Positions 33,761-45,929 of a stretch of DNA of 64,000 nt are shown piece after piece. The notes beneath the pieces were generated by a model, which saw only the letters and a list, made by a program, of their open reading frames with translations, was not told where the DNA came from and ran no database searches. The DNA is from Franconibacter pulveris DSM 19144 (GTDB taxonomy: Bacteria; Pseudomonadota; Gammaproteobacteria; Enterobacterales; Enterobacteriaceae): contig KK211222.1 of NCBI GenBank assembly GCA_000621185.1, forward strand, positions 178,230-242,229. The letters are read 5' to 3'. Positions within the stretch are counted from its first letter, which is position 1. Each line of letters starts with the position of its first letter. The position numbers and the translations under genes were made by a program.

Positions 33761-34837
33761 TTACTCACTCCCGGAGTCAGCGGAACCGGTCAGTGTCGCC
33801 CTCACATGAGGAAGACACTGCGGATAATTTTGCTGAATAAACTCAATCATTTTTTCCCGCACGTGACAGCGTAAATCCCAGGCCGTAGGAGAATTCTGCG
33901 CTGTCATCAACATTCTGATCGTCATGGTTTTTTCAGTGGTATCGGTAACCTGAAGCACCTGAGTTTCTTGATCCCAGAGCTTTGTTTCACTTAGCACTTT
34001 TTCAAAGTGCTTACGCAGGGGCTCTAAGGGCATGGAATAATCAAGGTAAAGAAAAACAGAGCCTAAAATTTGCGCATTGTTACGCGTCCAGTTTTGGAAA
34101 GGATTTTCCGTAAAGTAAGTAATTGGCAAGACCAGGCGACGCAGGTCCCAGAGACGCACTACAACATACGTCAGGTTTATCTCTTCAATCCAGCCCCACT
34201 CTTTTTCGACCACGACAGCATCATCGATTTTTATCGGTTGCGTAAAGGCTATCTGAATACCGGCAAACAAGTTAACAAGCGATTTCTGCAGAGCAAAGCC
34301 AATTATTATTCCGGCAACCCCGGCGCCGGCCAGAATGGTGGTGCCGAATTTTCGCACGCCAGGGAAACTGAGCAAAATAAGGGAAAGGCAGAGCGTCACG
34401 AGTATGACAATAGCGACTTTCTTAACATACATTATCTGAGTGCGAATTTTGCGGGCACGGAGATTGTTCGAAATATTAATGTCATAGCGAATGAAAAGCA
34501 TATCCTGAGCAACGTTTATCAATCGAATCAGGACTGAGCAAAATGACAATATAATAAATACATTAATTGTTGTTGTAATAAAGCCAAGCGTTCCAGGCTG
34601 GATGTGGACATAACGTACCCCTAAATTTATTAACAGTAGGGGAATAAAAAGAAACATTGATCCACGAAGGTGCTTTTCAAGTGATTTGAATAGCTTTCTG
34701 TCACGACTCTGCCAGTAACGAATGAACTGCAGGAGTATAAATCGCGTCAGAAAACCCACTATTAACGAGAGTGTGACGAGCAATACCGCAGGCACCCATA
34801 CCGGCGCGCCAGATAACTCACCAAATAACCAAGGCAT
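33761..34837 (-). CDS. MscS-family mechanosensitive channel
   Basis: A 358-aa protein with an N-terminal extension of membrane helices (about 13-33, 53-73, 80-105) and then the MscS core. The pore helix region is LAGAGVAGIIIGFALQKSLVNLFAGIQIAFTQPIKIDDAVVV (quoted in family sense from about 178-218), followed by the beta domain (EEINLTYVVVRLWDLRRLVLPITYF) and a C-terminal alpha/beta domain. Such channels release solutes on hypo-osmotic shock. Length is intermediate between MscS and the larger YbdG/YbiO types, closest in layout to YbdG-like members. GC content is lower than in its neighbours. Not coupled to another gene. Confidence 0.88.
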   Translation of the reverse strand: MPWLFGELSGAPVWVPAVLLVTLSLIVGFLTRFILLQFIRYWQSRDRKLFKSLEKHLRGSMFLFIPLLLINLGVRYVHIQPGTLGFITTTINVFIILSFCSVLIRLINVAQDMLFIRYDINISNNLRARKIRTQIMYVKKVAIVILVTLCLSLILLSFPGVRKFGTTILAGAGVAGIIIGFALQKSLVNLFAGIQIAFTQPIKIDDAVVVEKEWGWIEEINLTYVVVRLWDLRRLVLPITYFTENPFQNWTRNNAQILGSVFLYLDYSMPLEPLRKHFEKVLSETKLWDQETQVLQVTDTTEKTMTIRMLMTAQNSPTAWDLRCHVREKMIEFIQQNYPQCLPHVRATLTGSADSGSE

Positions 34838-35367
34838 TATTTCCCCTTCTATTCAGCCAACAACCCTGGGTTGTCAGATTGGTTAAGCAACACATATCCT
34901 TTCTCTTCCAGACCCTCTGCAGATTGCCTGATTCACGCGCATTATTATATGAAAAGTATGAAGAACCGGCCTCGTCAGCAGATAAGAAGATCGGGCGATT
35001 TCTGCCAGCGCTTCCTGCGTGTCATGACGTTACGCACTCTTTTGTCCATCGCAGGCGCTTTTTTCTGCTGCTGGCACAGGGGCTGCTGCAGCCTGATAAA
35101 TTTCAACAGGCTTTTAACTTGCTCTCCCGAGCCATCTCACACGTATTAGCGTCAAGCTAAAGTCTAAGCCGGATCCGCCTGACAGGAGAGACAGCTGAAG
35201 TCCTTTTTTGGCCGGTGCAGACGCACATCCTCGGTGGAGTGGGAGATGAGAGTGCGATTGTCTCCAGGGCGAACGAAGCGGAGGTTCTCTGACAGAAATA
35301 ACCTTGTGCCGTTATTGCATTCATTAATGTTTAGCGGCGCCGTAACGAGATTAAGCGAGGCGTGATG
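34838..35367. other. Intergenic stretch without a convincing gene
   Basis: About 530 bp between the MscS-family gene and the terminator beyond ychF. Short frames exist on both strands (for example 34879-35160 + and 35164-35379 -) but none has a good ribosome-binding site or a recognisable protein, and codon use looks random. It may hold degraded coding sequence. Confidence 0.4.
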
Positions 35368-35397
35368 AAAAAAATCCACGCCATTGCGTGGATTTTA
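35368..35397 (-). terminator. Terminator after ychF (hairpin type W, copy 3)
   Basis: The stem AAATCCACGCC with its mirror GCGTGGATTT is flanked by A7 on the left, giving a U-tract on the minus-strand transcript, so it terminates ychF mRNA. The stem matches the hairpins at 32702 and 33561. Confidence 0.7.
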
Positions 35398-35453
35398 TAA
35401 GGCTGTGCTCTTCACGAGATTTGCTGAAAACCTCGTGAGACAACAAATTTTAT

Positions 35454-36545
35454 TTAGACGTTGAACAGGAAGTTCATCACATCGCCGTCTTTAACGATGT
35501 AGTCTTTCCCTTCCGCACGCATTTTGCCGGCTTCTTTGGCGCCCTGTTCGCCTTTATAAGCGATGAAATCTTCATAGGCGATGGTCTGGGCGCGGATAAA
35601 ACCTTTTTCAAAGTCGGTATGGATTTTACCTGCTGCCTGCGGCGCGGTGGCGCCGACCGGGATGGTCCATGCACGCACTTCTTTCACGCCAGCGGTGAAG
35701 TAGGTTTGCAGGTTCAGCAGCGCGTAGCCTGCGCGAATCACACGGTTCAGGCCCGGCTCTTCCAGACCCAGCTCCTGCATAAACTCGTCGCGCTCTTCAT
35801 CGTCCAGCTCGGCGATGTCCGCTTCAACCGCGGCGCACACAGGCACCACGACGGAGCCTTCCGCTTCGGCAATTTCACGCACTTTGTCCAGGTACGGGTT
35901 GTTTTCAAAACCGTCTTCGTTAACGTTGGCGATGTACATGGTCGGCTTGAGGGTCAGGAAGCTCAGGTAACGCACCAGCTCCTTCTCTTCTTTGCTCAGG
36001 TTAAGCGCGCGCAGCATGCCGGCGTTTTCCAGCTGCGGCAAACATTTTTCCAGCACTGCCAGCTCGGCTTTGGCGTCTTTGTCGCCGCCTTTCGCCTTTT
36101 TAGAAATACGGTGAATCGCGCGCTCGCAGGTATCGAGGTCCGCCAGCGCCAGTTCGGTGTTGATGGTGTCGATATCTTCAGCCGGATCCACTTTGCCGGA
36201 AACGTGAATGATATTGTCATTCTCAAAGCAGCGCACCACGTGGCCGATAGCTTCGGTTTCACGGATGTTCGTCAGGAACTGGTTGCCGAGGCCTTCGCCT
36301 TTGGAGGCGCCCTTCACCAGACCGGCGATATCGACAAACTCCATCGTGGTCGGCAGGATGCGCTGGGGCTTCACGATTTCCGCGAGCTTGTCCAGACGCG
36401 GATCGGGCATAGGAACGACGCCGGTGTTCGGCTCAATGGTACAGAACGGGAAGTTGGCTGCCTCGATTCCCGCTTTGGTCAGCGCATTGAACAGGGTGGA
36501 TTTACCGACGTTCGGCAAGCCGACGATACCGCATTTGAATCCCAT
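35454..36545 (-). CDS. ychF: Redox-regulated ATPase YchF (OLA1 family)
   Basis: A 363-aa protein with P-loop GLPNVGKST (about 8-16), switch region [11 protein letters not shown]3 [10 protein letters not shown], an altered G4 (NVNEDG in place of NKxD, which gives ATP preference), a coiled-coil insertion (about 135-200) and a C-terminal TGS domain ending [15 protein letters not shown]. YchF binds the ribosome and is a negative regulator of the oxidative stress response. It is full length and nearly identical to the E. coli protein. It lies 139 bp downstream of pth on the same strand, the conserved pth-ychF order. Confidence 0.97.
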   Translation of the reverse strand: MGFKCGIVGLPNVGKSTLFNALTKAGIEAANFPFCTIEPNTGVVPMPDPRLDKLAEIVKPQRILPTTMEFVDIAGLVKGASKGEGLGNQFLTNIRETEAIGHVVRCFENDNIIHVSGKVDPAEDIDTINTELALADLDTCERAIHRISKKAKGGDKDAKAELAVLEKCLPQLENAGMLRALNLSKEEKELVRYLSFLTLKPTMYIANVNEDGFENNPYLDKVREIAEAEGSVVVPVCAAVEADIAELDDEERDEFMQELGLEEPGLNRVIRAGYALLNLQTYFTAGVKEVRAWTIPVGATAPQAAGKIHTDFEKGFIRAQTIAYEDFIAYKGEQGAKEAGKMRAEGKDYIVKDGDVMNFLFNV

Positions 36546-36684
36546 GGTTTAAATCACCTTAATTTCTTGATAATCAGGGGGTTAGAAATAACCCGATGAT
36601 GGAAAAAAACAAACTTTGCCTATTATACACGTAACAGAGCTCCAACGGGCGGAGAAATCACCCCGCGGCGTGGTAAAACCCCTT

Positions 36685-37269
36685 TTATTGCGCTTTAAAG
36701 GTGTGAAGGCGGTTGGTGGCTTTAATTAGCCCATCCTGCAGCCAGATTTCAGTGCAGCGCGCCGCTTCGTCAACGGCGTCATCTATCAGCTTCTGTTCAC
36801 TCACGGGCGGTTTGCCCAGCACAAAACCGACAACCTTGTTTTTATCGCCAGGATGGCCGATTCCAATCCGTAAGCGGTGAAAGTTAGGGTTATTGCCCAG
36901 TTTGCTGATGATGTCTTTCAGGCCGTTGTGGCCGCCATGTCCGCCACCGAGCTTGAACTTTGCCACGCCTGGCGGCAAATCCAGTTCGTCATGCGCGACC
37001 AGAATTTCATCCGGCGCGATGCGATAGAACGTCGCCATCGCCGCCACCGCTTTGCCGCTCAGGTTCATAAAAGTGGTCGGCACCAGCAGACGAACATCGT
37101 TGCCCGCAAGCGTCAGGCGCGAGGTGTAGCCAAAAAATTTGGCTTCTTCTTTTAGCGGCGCGCGGTGGCGCTCCGCCAGTAAGTCTACATACCATGCCCC
37201 GGCGTTATGGCGCGTTGCCGCATACTCGGCGCCCGGGTTCGCCAGGCCGACAATCAGTTTAATCGTCAC
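36685..37269 (-). CDS. pth: Peptidyl-tRNA hydrolase
   Basis: The protein is 194 aa from a GTG start at 37269, which gives the family N-terminus [23 protein letters not shown] (residues 2 on). The frame stays open 57 nt further up, but the extra residues are not conserved. Catalytic His21 in the TRHNAG motif, Asn11, Asp94 in HDELDLPPG and the GGHGGHNGL loop are all present. The enzyme releases peptides from tRNA after premature drop-off and is essential in E. coli. It is cytoplasmic and of normal length. Confidence 0.97.
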   Translation of the reverse strand: MTIKLIVGLANPGAEYAATRHNAGAWYVDLLAERHRAPLKEEAKFFGYTSRLTLAGNDVRLLVPTTFMNLSGKAVAAMATFYRIAPDEILVAHDELDLPPGVAKFKLGGGHGGHNGLKDIISKLGNNPNFHRLRIGIGHPGDKNKVVGFVLGKPPVSEQKLIDDAVDEAARCTEIWLQDGLIKATNRLHTFKAQ

Positions 37270-37542
37270 GTTATTGTTCCTGAAAAGCGCTAAATTCGCG
37301 GCGTAGTTTACTGTGACGCCTGGCAAATCACAAAGCGCAACAGGGCATGCGAATGAATTTGAATAGTCGCAACGCGTAATAATTAGAATTTCAATTTGAT
37401 CAGGGGTTTATTTGTAAAGTTTTGTGAGAGATATATCCAGAATTGTGACCTGACCCTCATCGGCTACCTATAAGCGTTACCTATACTTTACACACAAGGA
37501 GAGGGGGCATTCCCCATCAACCCATTTACCTGGAGGTGACCT

Positions 37543-37812
37543 GTGAGACGCAAAAACGCTTCATTACTTGGTAATTTTCTGATGGGGTTGGGGCTCGTTG
37601 TTATGGTTGTCGGCGTCGGCTATTCCATCCTCAACCAGCTTCCGCAGTTGCAACTGCCGCAATTCTTCGCCCACGGCGCGGTACTGAGCATCTTTGTCGG
37701 CGCGGTGTTATGGCTGGCTGGCGCGCGCGTAGGCGGCCATGAGCAGGTATGCGACCGCTACTGGTGGGTGCGACATTTCGACAAGCGCTGCCAGCGCAAT
37801 CAACACCGGTAA
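37543..37812 (+). CDS. ychH: Stress-induced membrane protein YchH
   Basis: An 89-aa protein with two membrane segments (about 8-29 and 44-62; [44 protein letters not shown]) and a C-terminus [12 protein letters not shown], as in E. coli YchH, which is linked to stress and biofilm responses. A strong GGAGG lies 8 nt before the start. It is divergent from pth, as in E. coli. A TGTGA half-site at 37423 could belong to a CRP site, since E. coli ychH is CRP-activated, but the second half is poor. Confidence 0.93.
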   Translation: MRRKNASLLGNFLMGLGLVVMVVGVGYSILNQLPQLQLPQFFAHGAVLSIFVGAVLWLAGARVGGHEQVCDRYWWVRHFDKRCQRNQHR

Positions 37813-37945
37813 CGTTAACGCCCCCACGGCGAGAAAAAACGGCTTCTGCAAAGAGGCCGTTTTTTTTATGCTTTTCGGCTTGACCCTCACGTTACGTAAG
37901 ACATCACACTTCGCCGTGAAGCAGCAAAACAGGAGCTACGACAAG

Positions 37946-38986
37946 ATGTTAATACAGGTAGGCGAACTGGCCCGGCGCGCCGGGATTACGGTTCGCGCAT
38001 TACACCACTACGAGTCGCAGGGCCTGCTGTTGCCTTCGGCCCGCACCGAGGCAGGTTACCGGCTTTATAACGCCCGGGATGTAGAGCGTTTGCATACCAT
38101 CCAGGCATTAAGCCATATGGGACTGACGCTTGCCGAAGTGCGCGCCTGTCTGGAGAACCATTCGGTTGCCCTGACCGATATTATCGATCAGCAAATCGCC
38201 ATGCTCGACAGCCAGATTTCACGTATCACTACGCTTCGCGAAAGACTGGAGGCATTGCAGAGCGATCTGAAAGCGGGGCAGGAGCCGAATCTCTCTGAAT
38301 GGCTAATCACACTGGAGTTGATGAAAATGTACGACCGTTGGTTCAGTAAAGCAGAACTGGAAGCGCTGCCCTTTGCGAAAAAAGATCCGGCGCGGGAGAA
38401 CGAATGGCTGCAGCTTGTGCAGCAGGTGAAGCAGCTGATAGCCCAGAACACGCCGCCGGAAGCGCCGCAGGCGCAGCGCCTCGCCACTCGCTGGATGGAG
38501 ATGCTGGAGCGCGACACCGCCGGCAAACCCGATTTCCTGACGCGCCTGAACGAAATGCACGCCAAAGAGCCGCAGATGCAGGAGCAAACCGGCATTACGC
38601 CGGAGGTGATGGAGTATGTCACGCGGGCGTTTGCGGAATCAAAGCTGGCGATTTATCAGCGCTACCTTAACCCGCAAGAGTATGCTTATACTCGCGCCCA
38701 CTACTTTGACCGCATGATGGAGTGGCCGCCGCTGGTGGCGAAGCTGCATGCGGCGCAGGCGAAAGGGATTGCGCCGGGAAGCGAAGAGGGCAAGGGGCTG
38801 GCGGCGAACTGGCTTGAACTCTTTACCTCGTTTGCCGGCAACAATCCCCAGACTCACCAAAAATTCCGCGAGGCGATGAGCAAAGAGCCTGCGCTTTCCG
38901 TCGGCACATGGATGACACCGGAGGTGCTGGGCTGGTTGCAACAGGCGGTAGGCGCGCTGATGCAAGGCGATGCAACAGCGCGCTAA
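37946..38986 (+). CDS. MerR-family regulator with TipAS-like effector domain
   Basis: The protein is 346 aa from the ATG at 37946 (AGGAG 11 nt upstream). A longer open frame overlaps ychH and is ignored. The N-terminal MerR DNA-binding domain is clear ([26 protein letters not shown], then [17 protein letters not shown]; residues 2-70), with a dimerisation coiled coil (about 75-120). The rest is helical with repeated WxxxxE/LF patterns ([28 protein letters not shown]) as in TipAS-like ligand-binding domains, which bind hydrophobic drugs in TipA/SkgA-type regulators. It is inserted between ychH and dauA, which are adjacent in E. coli. The target genes are unknown. Confidence 0.88.
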   Translation: MLIQVGELARRAGITVRALHHYESQGLLLPSARTEAGYRLYNARDVERLHTIQALSHMGLTLAEVRACLENHSVALTDIIDQQIAMLDSQISRITTLRERLEALQSDLKAGQEPNLSEWLITLELMKMYDRWFSKAELEALPFAKKDPARENEWLQLVQQVKQLIAQNTPPEAPQAQRLATRWMEMLERDTAGKPDFLTRLNEMHAKEPQMQEQTGITPEVMEYVTRAFAESKLAIYQRYLNPQEYAYTRAHYFDRMMEWPPLVAKLHAAQAKGIAPGSEEGKGLAANWLELFTSFAGNNPQTHQKFREAMSKEPALSVGTWMTPEVLGWLQQAVGALMQGDATAR

Positions 38987-38996
38987 GCGAAGTGAA

Positions 38997-40685
38997 TCAG
39001 AGGTCGGCTAACGCGCTGGCCTGATCCGGGAAGAAGGCAAGACGCCCAGGGATGGGCTGTACGCCTGCGCGCGCCAGCGTGCGCAGCGGTTGAAATTCAA
39101 GCTGGCAGATACGCAGCTCGCAACCCTGCGGCAGGCGTTCAATAAAGCGCTGCAGCGCATCCAGCCCGCCGGCGTCCAGCACCGGCACGGCGTCCCATTG
39201 CATTACCACAACACGTTTGCCTTCGGCCTGTTGCAAAAGCGGGCTGAATACGCCTTCCGCCGCCGCAAAAAAGAGTGGCCCGGTGACCCGCACCGCCAGT
39301 ACGTCATCCGCTAACGCGACATTCAACGGCACGGTTCGCGTCATGCGCGCTACGCGGCGCATAAACAGCAACGATGCCAGCACAATGCCTACGCTTATTG
39401 CGATGACCATATCGAACAGCACGGTCAGGGACATACAGATCAGCATAACGATAATATCGTCGCGCGGCGCACGCCTTAGCAGGTTTACCACCTTGTGCGC
39501 TTCGCTCATGTTCCAGGCCACCATCAGCAGCAGCGCCGCCATGGCGGAGAGCGGCAGCCAGGAGAGCAGCGGCGCCAGTGCCAGCAGTGCGAGGAGCACC
39601 AGCAATGCGTGGATAACCGCAGAGACGGGCGAGGTGGCCCCGGCGCGCACGTTGGCGGCGGAGCGGGCGATCGCCGCCGTGGCGGTAATGCCGCCAAAGA
39701 AAGGCGCGACAAGGTTGCCAAAACCCTGGCCTATCAACTCGCTGTTGGCGTTGTGTTTAGTCCCGGTCATGCCGTCCAGCACCACGGCGCAGAGCAAGGA
39801 TTCAATCGCCCCGAGCATCGCCATGGAAAAGGCGGCGGGCAGCAGCGCCTGCAGCGAATCCCAGCTTAGCGTAAAGGTCGAACCCGGCAGGTTCCAGGGC
39901 AGCACAAGCTGCGGCAGTAACGGGGGGATCCCGTGGCCGTGGGCGCCGTTGGCCAAAACATAGTGAAAGCGCGAGCCGATGGTCGCCACCTCCCCGCCAA
40001 GCAGGTTCACCACGCCCATGACCGCGCACCCGGCGAGCAGGGCAGGGAGATGACCCGGCAGGCGAATGCCGAGGCGGGGCCATAAAATAAGCACTGCAAG
40101 CGTCACGATACCGATAGCCGCATCGCCGGTATTCACCGTTGGCAGCGCCATCGCCAGCGCGCCCACTTTTTGCAGGTAGTGTTCCGGCACGTGCGCCATC
40201 TCCAGGCCGAGAAAATCTTTAATCTGCATGGTGGCGATGGTAATGCCGATCCCGGAAGTAAATCCCAGCGTGACGGAAAGGGGGATGTACTCAATCAGCC
40301 TGCCGAACCGCGCCAGGCCGAAGAGCACCAGAAAAAGGCCGGAGAGTAACGTCGCCATTAACAGTCCGGCCAGGCCAAACTGCTGGGCGACCGGATAAAG
40401 AATGACAACAAACGCCGCCGTCGGCCCGGAAACGCTGAAGCGTGAGCCGCCGCTTAAGGCGATGACCATGCCGGCAATCGCTGACGTATAAAGGCCATAC
40501 TGCGGCGGCACGCCGCTGCCGATGGCCAGCGCCATCGCGAGTGGAATGGCGATGATCCCGACGGTCACGCCCGCAATCACATCGCGTGAGAAACGCGAAA
40601 GTGTGTATTTTTCGCGCCAGCAGGCGTCCACCAGCGCGCGGAAGGGCATTATTTGAGCAGAGAAAAGGGTTTTCACGGTTTTCAT
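38997..40685 (-). CDS. dauA: C4-dicarboxylic acid/SulP-family transporter DauA
   Basis: The protein is 562 aa from the ATG at 40685 ([15 protein letters not shown]). A second ATG 15 nt upstream is possible. The SulP membrane domain spans about 30-430 ([25 protein letters not shown] and [17 protein letters not shown] are typical), and a cytoplasmic STAS domain spans about 440-560 ([37 protein letters not shown]). In E. coli DauA (YchM) is an aerobic succinate/fumarate/aspartate transporter at acidic pH and has been linked to acyl carrier protein and bicarbonate supply. It lies near prs, as in E. coli. It converges with the MerR gene, with only 10 bp between. Confidence 0.94.
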   Translation of the reverse strand: MKTVKTLFSAQIMPFRALVDACWREKYTLSRFSRDVIAGVTVGIIAIPLAMALAIGSGVPPQYGLYTSAIAGMVIALSGGSRFSVSGPTAAFVVILYPVAQQFGLAGLLMATLLSGLFLVLFGLARFGRLIEYIPLSVTLGFTSGIGITIATMQIKDFLGLEMAHVPEHYLQKVGALAMALPTVNTGDAAIGIVTLAVLILWPRLGIRLPGHLPALLAGCAVMGVVNLLGGEVATIGSRFHYVLANGAHGHGIPPLLPQLVLPWNLPGSTFTLSWDSLQALLPAAFSMAMLGAIESLLCAVVLDGMTGTKHNANSELIGQGFGNLVAPFFGGITATAAIARSAANVRAGATSPVSAVIHALLVLLALLALAPLLSWLPLSAMAALLLMVAWNMSEAHKVVNLLRRAPRDDIIVMLICMSLTVLFDMVIAISVGIVLASLLFMRRVARMTRTVPLNVALADDVLAVRVTGPLFFAAAEGVFSPLLQQAEGKRVVVMQWDAVPVLDAGGLDALQRFIERLPQGCELRICQLEFQPLRTLARAGVQPIPGRLAFFPDQASALADL

Positions 40686-40754
40686 CCCTGAGCATTTCAT
40701 CTTTCAGGATTATGAAAGATGACTGAGGTATAAGTCATACAAATAAATCACAAA

Positions 40755-40784
40755 AACAAAAAAACCCGCCTCGGCGGGTTTTTA
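40755..40784 (-). terminator. Rho-independent terminator after prs
   Basis: AAACCCGCC (40762-40770) and GGCGGGTTT (40773-40781) form the stem. The A-rich flank at 40757-40764 gives a U-tract on the minus-strand transcript, 12 bp after the prs stop. Confidence 0.9.
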
Positions 40785-40796
40785 AGCGTTGTCCGA

Positions 40797-41783
<987 letters not shown>

Positions 41784-41859
41784 TTACCGCGGCGATAACG
41801 ACCATCCAGGCGGTGTATTTAAAGAGCGTGGCGCAACGTCTGGAACAAGGGTGACGTTG

Positions 41860-42729
41860 TCACCAGGGCTCAGCTTGCCCGGAAATGGCTTGCTGTAGCG
41901 GCGAAATATTTACGCCTTGCGCAACGAAACCGCGCAGCCATTCCGGGGCTTGCTCAAGCACCTTTCGGGCAGCGGACTCGGTGTCAAATTCAGCAAACAC
42001 GCAAGCGCCAGTGCCAGTCAGGCGCGACGGCGCGTATTCTAACAGCCAGGAAAGCGCGGCATCAACCTCGCGAAAACGTTTTCTTGCGATCTGCTCGCAA
42101 TCATTACTGAATTCACAATTCAGTAACGTTTCGATTGACCGGACGGGCGTGTTACGCGGTAAATCAGGGTCTTTGAAGATAACCGGCGTCGCGATGCTCA
42201 CGCCCGGATGCGCGACCAGATACCATTTTTCCGGCGGCGAAACGGGCGTTAAGCGTTCACCCACCCCTTCGGCGAAGGCGGCATGACCGCGCACGAAAAC
42301 CGGCACATCAGCGCCAAGCTGTATGCCAAGCGCAGCAAGTTCTGCTTCGCTTAAGCCGGTTTGCCATAAATGGTTTAGCGCGACCAGAACAGTGGCGGCG
42401 TTAGAAGAGCCGCCGCCCAGCCCGCCGCCCATCGGCAACCGCTTTTCTACTCCCAGATCCGCGCCGGCCCCTGCTGGCAGACGGCCCGTCTCCCGGGCGC
42501 GGCGCATGAGCAGTCGCGCCGCGCGCAGGATAAGGTTTTCTTCATCGGGCACGCCCGCAATCGGCGTGGTTAACCGCAGCTCGCCGTCATGACGCGGGGC
42601 GATAAGCACCGTGTCGCCGTAATTCACAAACTGAAACAGCGTCTGCAAAGTATGGTAGCCATCTTCACGACGGCCCGTGATATAGAGAAACAGGTTCAGC
42701 TTTGCCGGAGATGGCCAACGCGTCATCAT
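41860..42729 (-). CDS. ispE: 4-diphosphocytidyl-2-C-methyl-D-erythritol kinase
   Basis: A 289-aa GHMP-family kinase with [16 protein letters not shown] (substrate-binding Lys in PAKLN), the ATP-binding glycine motif [17 protein letters not shown] (about 99-115), [13 protein letters not shown] and the C-terminal [13 protein letters not shown]. It phosphorylates the 2-hydroxyl of CDP-ME in the MEP isoprenoid pathway and is essential. The gene starts in the lolB stop (ATGA overlap), so the two are translationally coupled. Confidence 0.97.
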   Translation of the reverse strand: MMTRWPSPAKLNLFLYITGRREDGYHTLQTLFQFVNYGDTVLIAPRHDGELRLTTPIAGVPDEENLILRAARLLMRRARETGRLPAGAGADLGVEKRLPMGGGLGGGSSNAATVLVALNHLWQTGLSEAELAALGIQLGADVPVFVRGHAAFAEGVGERLTPVSPPEKWYLVAHPGVSIATPVIFKDPDLPRNTPVRSIETLLNCEFSNDCEQIARKRFREVDAALSWLLEYAPSRLTGTGACVFAEFDTESAARKVLEQAPEWLRGFVAQGVNISPLQQAISGQAEPW

Positions 42730-43349
42730 TTAACTATCCAGTTATCCATTTTCAGCTTGATGCGCTGGTCGCCTTCGGTCAGCTCCATATTCGAAGGCAG
42801 GGCAGGCTGGGTTTTACTGTCATAGCCGCTATAAACTACATGCCACGTTTTGCCGTTTTGCGTGTAGTTCACTTCGCTCAGGCGATACTGGTTGTCGAGT
42901 TTATAATCGGTCGCGTCGCCCGGCAGGCCGAGGATCCACTGACGCAGGCTGTTGATGGGGATCGGCATGCCGGTCAGCTTCGCAATCATCTCTTCGGCAT
43001 CGGTGGCGGTGTAGCGCTGGCCTTTATTATCCACCAGTTGTACCACGCCCGGCTGCGCATTCAGCTCCATTTCCGTGCTGCCAAGCGGGTTGGTCAGCAG
43101 CAGTCGGTAGCGGTCCTGACCGGTTTGCTGCCAGAAGAAGCGGGCATAGACTTTCTGTTCATCGGAAAGATAAGCGAAAGCGCCGCGAGTCTGGTACTGA
43201 TTCAGGCTGCGCACCTGCTGTTGGTGCTGTTGCCACTGCGGGGAGTCGGGGCTTTTGCCCGGACCTTTCGGCGTATTAACGGCGCAGGCGGTCAGAACGA
43301 GGCTCGCCAGCGGCAAAAGACGCAAAAAGCGCAGAGATGAAATAGCCAT
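42726..43349 (-). CDS. lolB: Outer-membrane lipoprotein-sorting receptor LolB
   Basis: The protein is 207 aa from the ATG at 43349. The frame extends 63 nt upstream but would add residues before the signal peptide. The signal peptide and lipobox end LTAC (Cys22 is the lipidated residue). The mature part has [24 protein letters not shown] (spread over about 34-57), [25 protein letters not shown] and RIKLKMDNW, all LolB hallmarks. LolB accepts lipoproteins from LolA and inserts them into the outer membrane. It is essential. Divergent from hemA, coupled to ispE. Confidence 0.96.
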   Translation of the reverse strand: MAISSLRFLRLLPLASLVLTACAVNTPKGPGKSPDSPQWQQHQQQVRSLNQYQTRGAFAYLSDEQKVYARFFWQQTGQDRYRLLLTNPLGSTEMELNAQPGVVQLVDNKGQRYTATDAEEMIAKLTGMPIPINSLRQWILGLPGDATDYKLDNQYRLSEVNYTQNGKTWHVVYSGYDSKTQPALPSNMELTEGDQRIKLKMDNWIVK

Positions 43350-43550
43350 ATTGACGTCAAATCCTTGATGCGTGTTGGGGTTATAACCTTTCATGCTAGC
43401 GCTCGCGTGCAAGAGCGTCTACGTTCAAGTTGTCTTAAATCATGAAATTAACTATTACTCCAAAAGAGGCGGTTCTCTTTTATTGACCTTACGCATCCTG
43501 TATGATGCGCGAAGTCAAACCTTATCAACGCTGGTACTATTCCCGCTCAC

Positions 43551-44807
43551 ATGACCCTTTTAGCACTCGGCATCAACCACAAAACGGCTCCTGTTTCGCT
43601 GCGAGAACGCGTTACGTTTTCGCCGGATACGCTCGACCAGGCGCTGGAAAGCCTGCTTGCGCAGCCAATGGTGCAGGGCGGCGTAGTGCTCTCAACGTGC
43701 AATCGCACGGAGCTCTATCTGAGTGTGGAAGAGCAGGACAATCTGCACGACCGGCTGGTGCGCTGGCTTTGCGACTACCACAACCTCAATGAAGATGAGG
43801 TGCGCAACAGCCTTTACTGGCATCACGACAACGATGCGGTAAGCCACCTGATGCGCGTCGCCAGCGGGCTGGACTCCTTAGTGCTGGGCGAGCCACAAAT
43901 CCTGGGCCAGGTGAAAAAAGCGTTCGCCGACTCCCAGCGCGGTCATGCGAAAGCGAGCGAGCTGGAACGCATGTTCCAGAAATCGTTCTCCGTCGCCAAG
44001 CGCGTGCGCACCGAAACCGACATCGGCGCCAGCGCCGTTTCCGTCGCTTTCGCCGCCTGCACGCTGGCGCGCCAGATTTTCGAATCCCTTTCCAGCGTCA
44101 CGGTGCTGTTAGTCGGGGCGGGGGAAACCATCGAACTGGCCGCCCGTCATCTGCGCGAACACAACGTCAAGAAGATGATTATCGCTAACCGCACCCTGGA
44201 GCGCGCCCAGCGTCTGGCGGATGAGGTGGGCGCGGAAGTCATCAATCTTGCGGAGATAGACGAGCGTCTGAAAGAGGCCGACATTATTATCAGCTCCACC
44301 GCAAGCCCTTTGCCGATTATCGGCAAAGGCATGGTGGAGCGCGCCCTGAAGGCTCGCCGCAATCAGCCGATGCTGCTGGTGGATATCGCCGTACCGCGCG
44401 ACGTCGAGCCGGAAGTGGGCAAGCTCGCCAACGCTTACCTCTACAGCGTTGACGACCTGCAATCGATCATCCAGCACAACCTCGCGCAGCGCAAAGCGGC
44501 GGCGGTTGAAGCAGAATCGATTGTCGAGCAGGAAGCGCACGAATTTATGGCCTGGCTGCGCGCGCAAAGCGCCAGCGCAACCATTCGTGAATACCGCAGC
44601 CAGGCGGAGCAGGTGAGGGAAGAACTCACCGCCAAAGCCCTGGCCGCGCTGCAACAAGGCGGCGACGCCGAATCCATTTTGCAGGATCTGGCCCGGAAAC
44701 TGACCAACCGCCTGATCCACGCGCCAACCAAATCTCTTCAGCAGGCCGCCCGTGACGGGGATGACGAACGCCTGCATATTCTGCGCAACAGCCTCGGGCT
44801 GGAGTAG
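43551..44807 (+). CDS. hemA: Glutamyl-tRNA reductase
   Basis: A 418-aa protein with catalytic Cys50 in VLSTCNRTE, the substrate motif [17 protein letters not shown], the NADPH domain with [16 protein letters not shown] (about 185-200) and a helical dimerisation domain (about 310-418). It reduces Glu-tRNA to glutamate 1-semialdehyde, the first step of tetrapyrrole synthesis. In E. coli its N-terminal region controls haem-dependent proteolysis. That region is intact ([14 protein letters not shown]). It is followed by prfA after 39 bp, the conserved hemA-prfA-prmC operon. Confidence 0.97.
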   Translation: MTLLALGINHKTAPVSLRERVTFSPDTLDQALESLLAQPMVQGGVVLSTCNRTELYLSVEEQDNLHDRLVRWLCDYHNLNEDEVRNSLYWHHDNDAVSHLMRVASGLDSLVLGEPQILGQVKKAFADSQRGHAKASELERMFQKSFSVAKRVRTETDIGASAVSVAFAACTLARQIFESLSSVTVLLVGAGETIELAARHLREHNVKKMIIANRTLERAQRLADEVGAEVINLAEIDERLKEADIIISSTASPLPIIGKGMVERALKARRNQPMLLVDIAVPRDVEPEVGKLANAYLYSVDDLQSIIQHNLAQRKAAAVEAESIVEQEAHEFMAWLRAQSASATIREYRSQAEQVREELTAKALAALQQGGDAESILQDLARKLTNRLIHAPTKSLQQAARDGDDERLHILRNSLGLE

Positions 44808-44846
44808 CGCCACACATTCTTATTACAAAAAGGTGAACTACCGCCT

Positions 44847-45929
44847 ATGAAGCCTTCTATCGTTGCCAAACTGGAAGCCTTGCAGGAGCGTCATGAAGAA
44901 GTTCAGGCGCTCCTCGGCGACGCGAGCACTATCGCCGACCAGGATCGCTTTCGCGCGCTTTCCCGTGAATACGCCCAGTTAAGCGATGTTTCTCGCTGTT
45001 TTTTACAGTGGCAACAGGTTCAGGACGATCTGCAAACCGCAGAAAGCCTGCTTGAAGACCCGGAAATGCGCGATATGGCGCAGGAAGAGCTGCGCGATGC
45101 GAAAAGCCGCAGCGAAGAGCTGGAACAGCAGCTGCAGGTATTGCTGCTGCCAAAAGATCCAGACGACGAGCGCAACGCGTTTGTTGAAGTGCGCGCCGGC
45201 ACCGGCGGCGACGAGGCGGCGCTGTTCGCAGGCGACCTTTTCCGTATGTACAGCCGTTACGCGGAATCCCGCCGCTGGCGGGTGGAAATCATGAGCGCCA
45301 ACGAAGGCGAGCATGGCGGTTATAAAGAAGTGATCGCCAAAATCAGCGGCGAAGGTGTGTATGGGCGTCTGAAGTTTGAATCGGGCGGGCATCGCGTGCA
45401 GCGCGTTCCGGCGACGGAATCCCAGGGCCGTATTCACACCTCCGCCTGCACGGTAGCGGTGATGCCGGAGCTGCCGGAGGCGGAGCTGCCGGACATCAAC
45501 CCAGCCGATCTGCGCATCGATACCTTCCGCTCTTCTGGCGCCGGCGGCCAGCACGTTAACACCACCGACTCCGCCATTCGCATCACCCACCTGCCGACGG
45601 GCATTGTGGTGGAGTGCCAGGATGAACGCTCGCAGCATAAAAACAAAGCCAAAGCGCTGGCGGTGCTTGGCGCGCGTATCCACGCCGCAGAAATGGCGAA
45701 ACGGCAGCAGGCGGAAGCGTCCACGCGCCGCAACCTGCTTGGCAGCGGCGACCGGTCCGACCGAAACCGCACCTATAACTTCCCGCAAGGGCGCGTTACC
45801 GACCACCGCATTAACCTGACGCTCTACCGTCTGGATGAAGTAATGGAAGGGAAGCTGGATGCGCTTATTGAGCCTATCATTCAGGAACACCAGGCGGACC
45901 AGCTGGCCGCGCTGGCTGAGCAGGACTAA
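44847..45929 (+). CDS. prfA: Peptide chain release factor 1
   Basis: The protein is 360 aa. The stop-codon recognition motif P-A-T is seen in [10 protein letters not shown] (about 184-186), and the GGQ loop in [15 protein letters not shown] (about 233-235) supplies the catalytic Gln that is methylated by the downstream PrmC. RF1 reads UAA and UAG. Full length, with no internal frameshift. AAAAGG lies before the ATG. The last base of its TAA is the first base of the prmC ATG, which ties production of the factor and its methylase. Confidence 0.98.
   Translation: MKPSIVAKLEALQERHEEVQALLGDASTIADQDRFRALSREYAQLSDVSRCFLQWQQVQDDLQTAESLLEDPEMRDMAQEELRDAKSRSEELEQQLQVLLLPKDPDDERNAFVEVRAGTGGDEAALFAGDLFRMYSRYAESRRWRVEIMSANEGEHGGYKEVIAKISGEGVYGRLKFESGGHRVQRVPATESQGRIHTSACTVAVMPELPEAELPDINPADLRIDTFRSSGAGGQHVNTTDSAIRITHLPTGIVVECQDERSQHKNKAKALAVLGARIHAAEMAKRQQAEASTRRNLLGSGDRSDRNRTYNFPQGRVTDHRINLTLYRLDEVMEGKLDALIEPIIQEHQADQLAALAEQD

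Noticed and set aside
34871..35379. Small frames on both strands between the MscS-family gene and ychF
   Set aside because: Competing frames in different phases, none with a start signal or family resemblance. Kept only as an intergenic note.
37423..37440. CRP site upstream of ychH
   Set aside because: TGTGA is present but the second half (TATCCA) departs strongly from TCACA, so a call rests only on knowledge that E. coli ychH responds to CRP.
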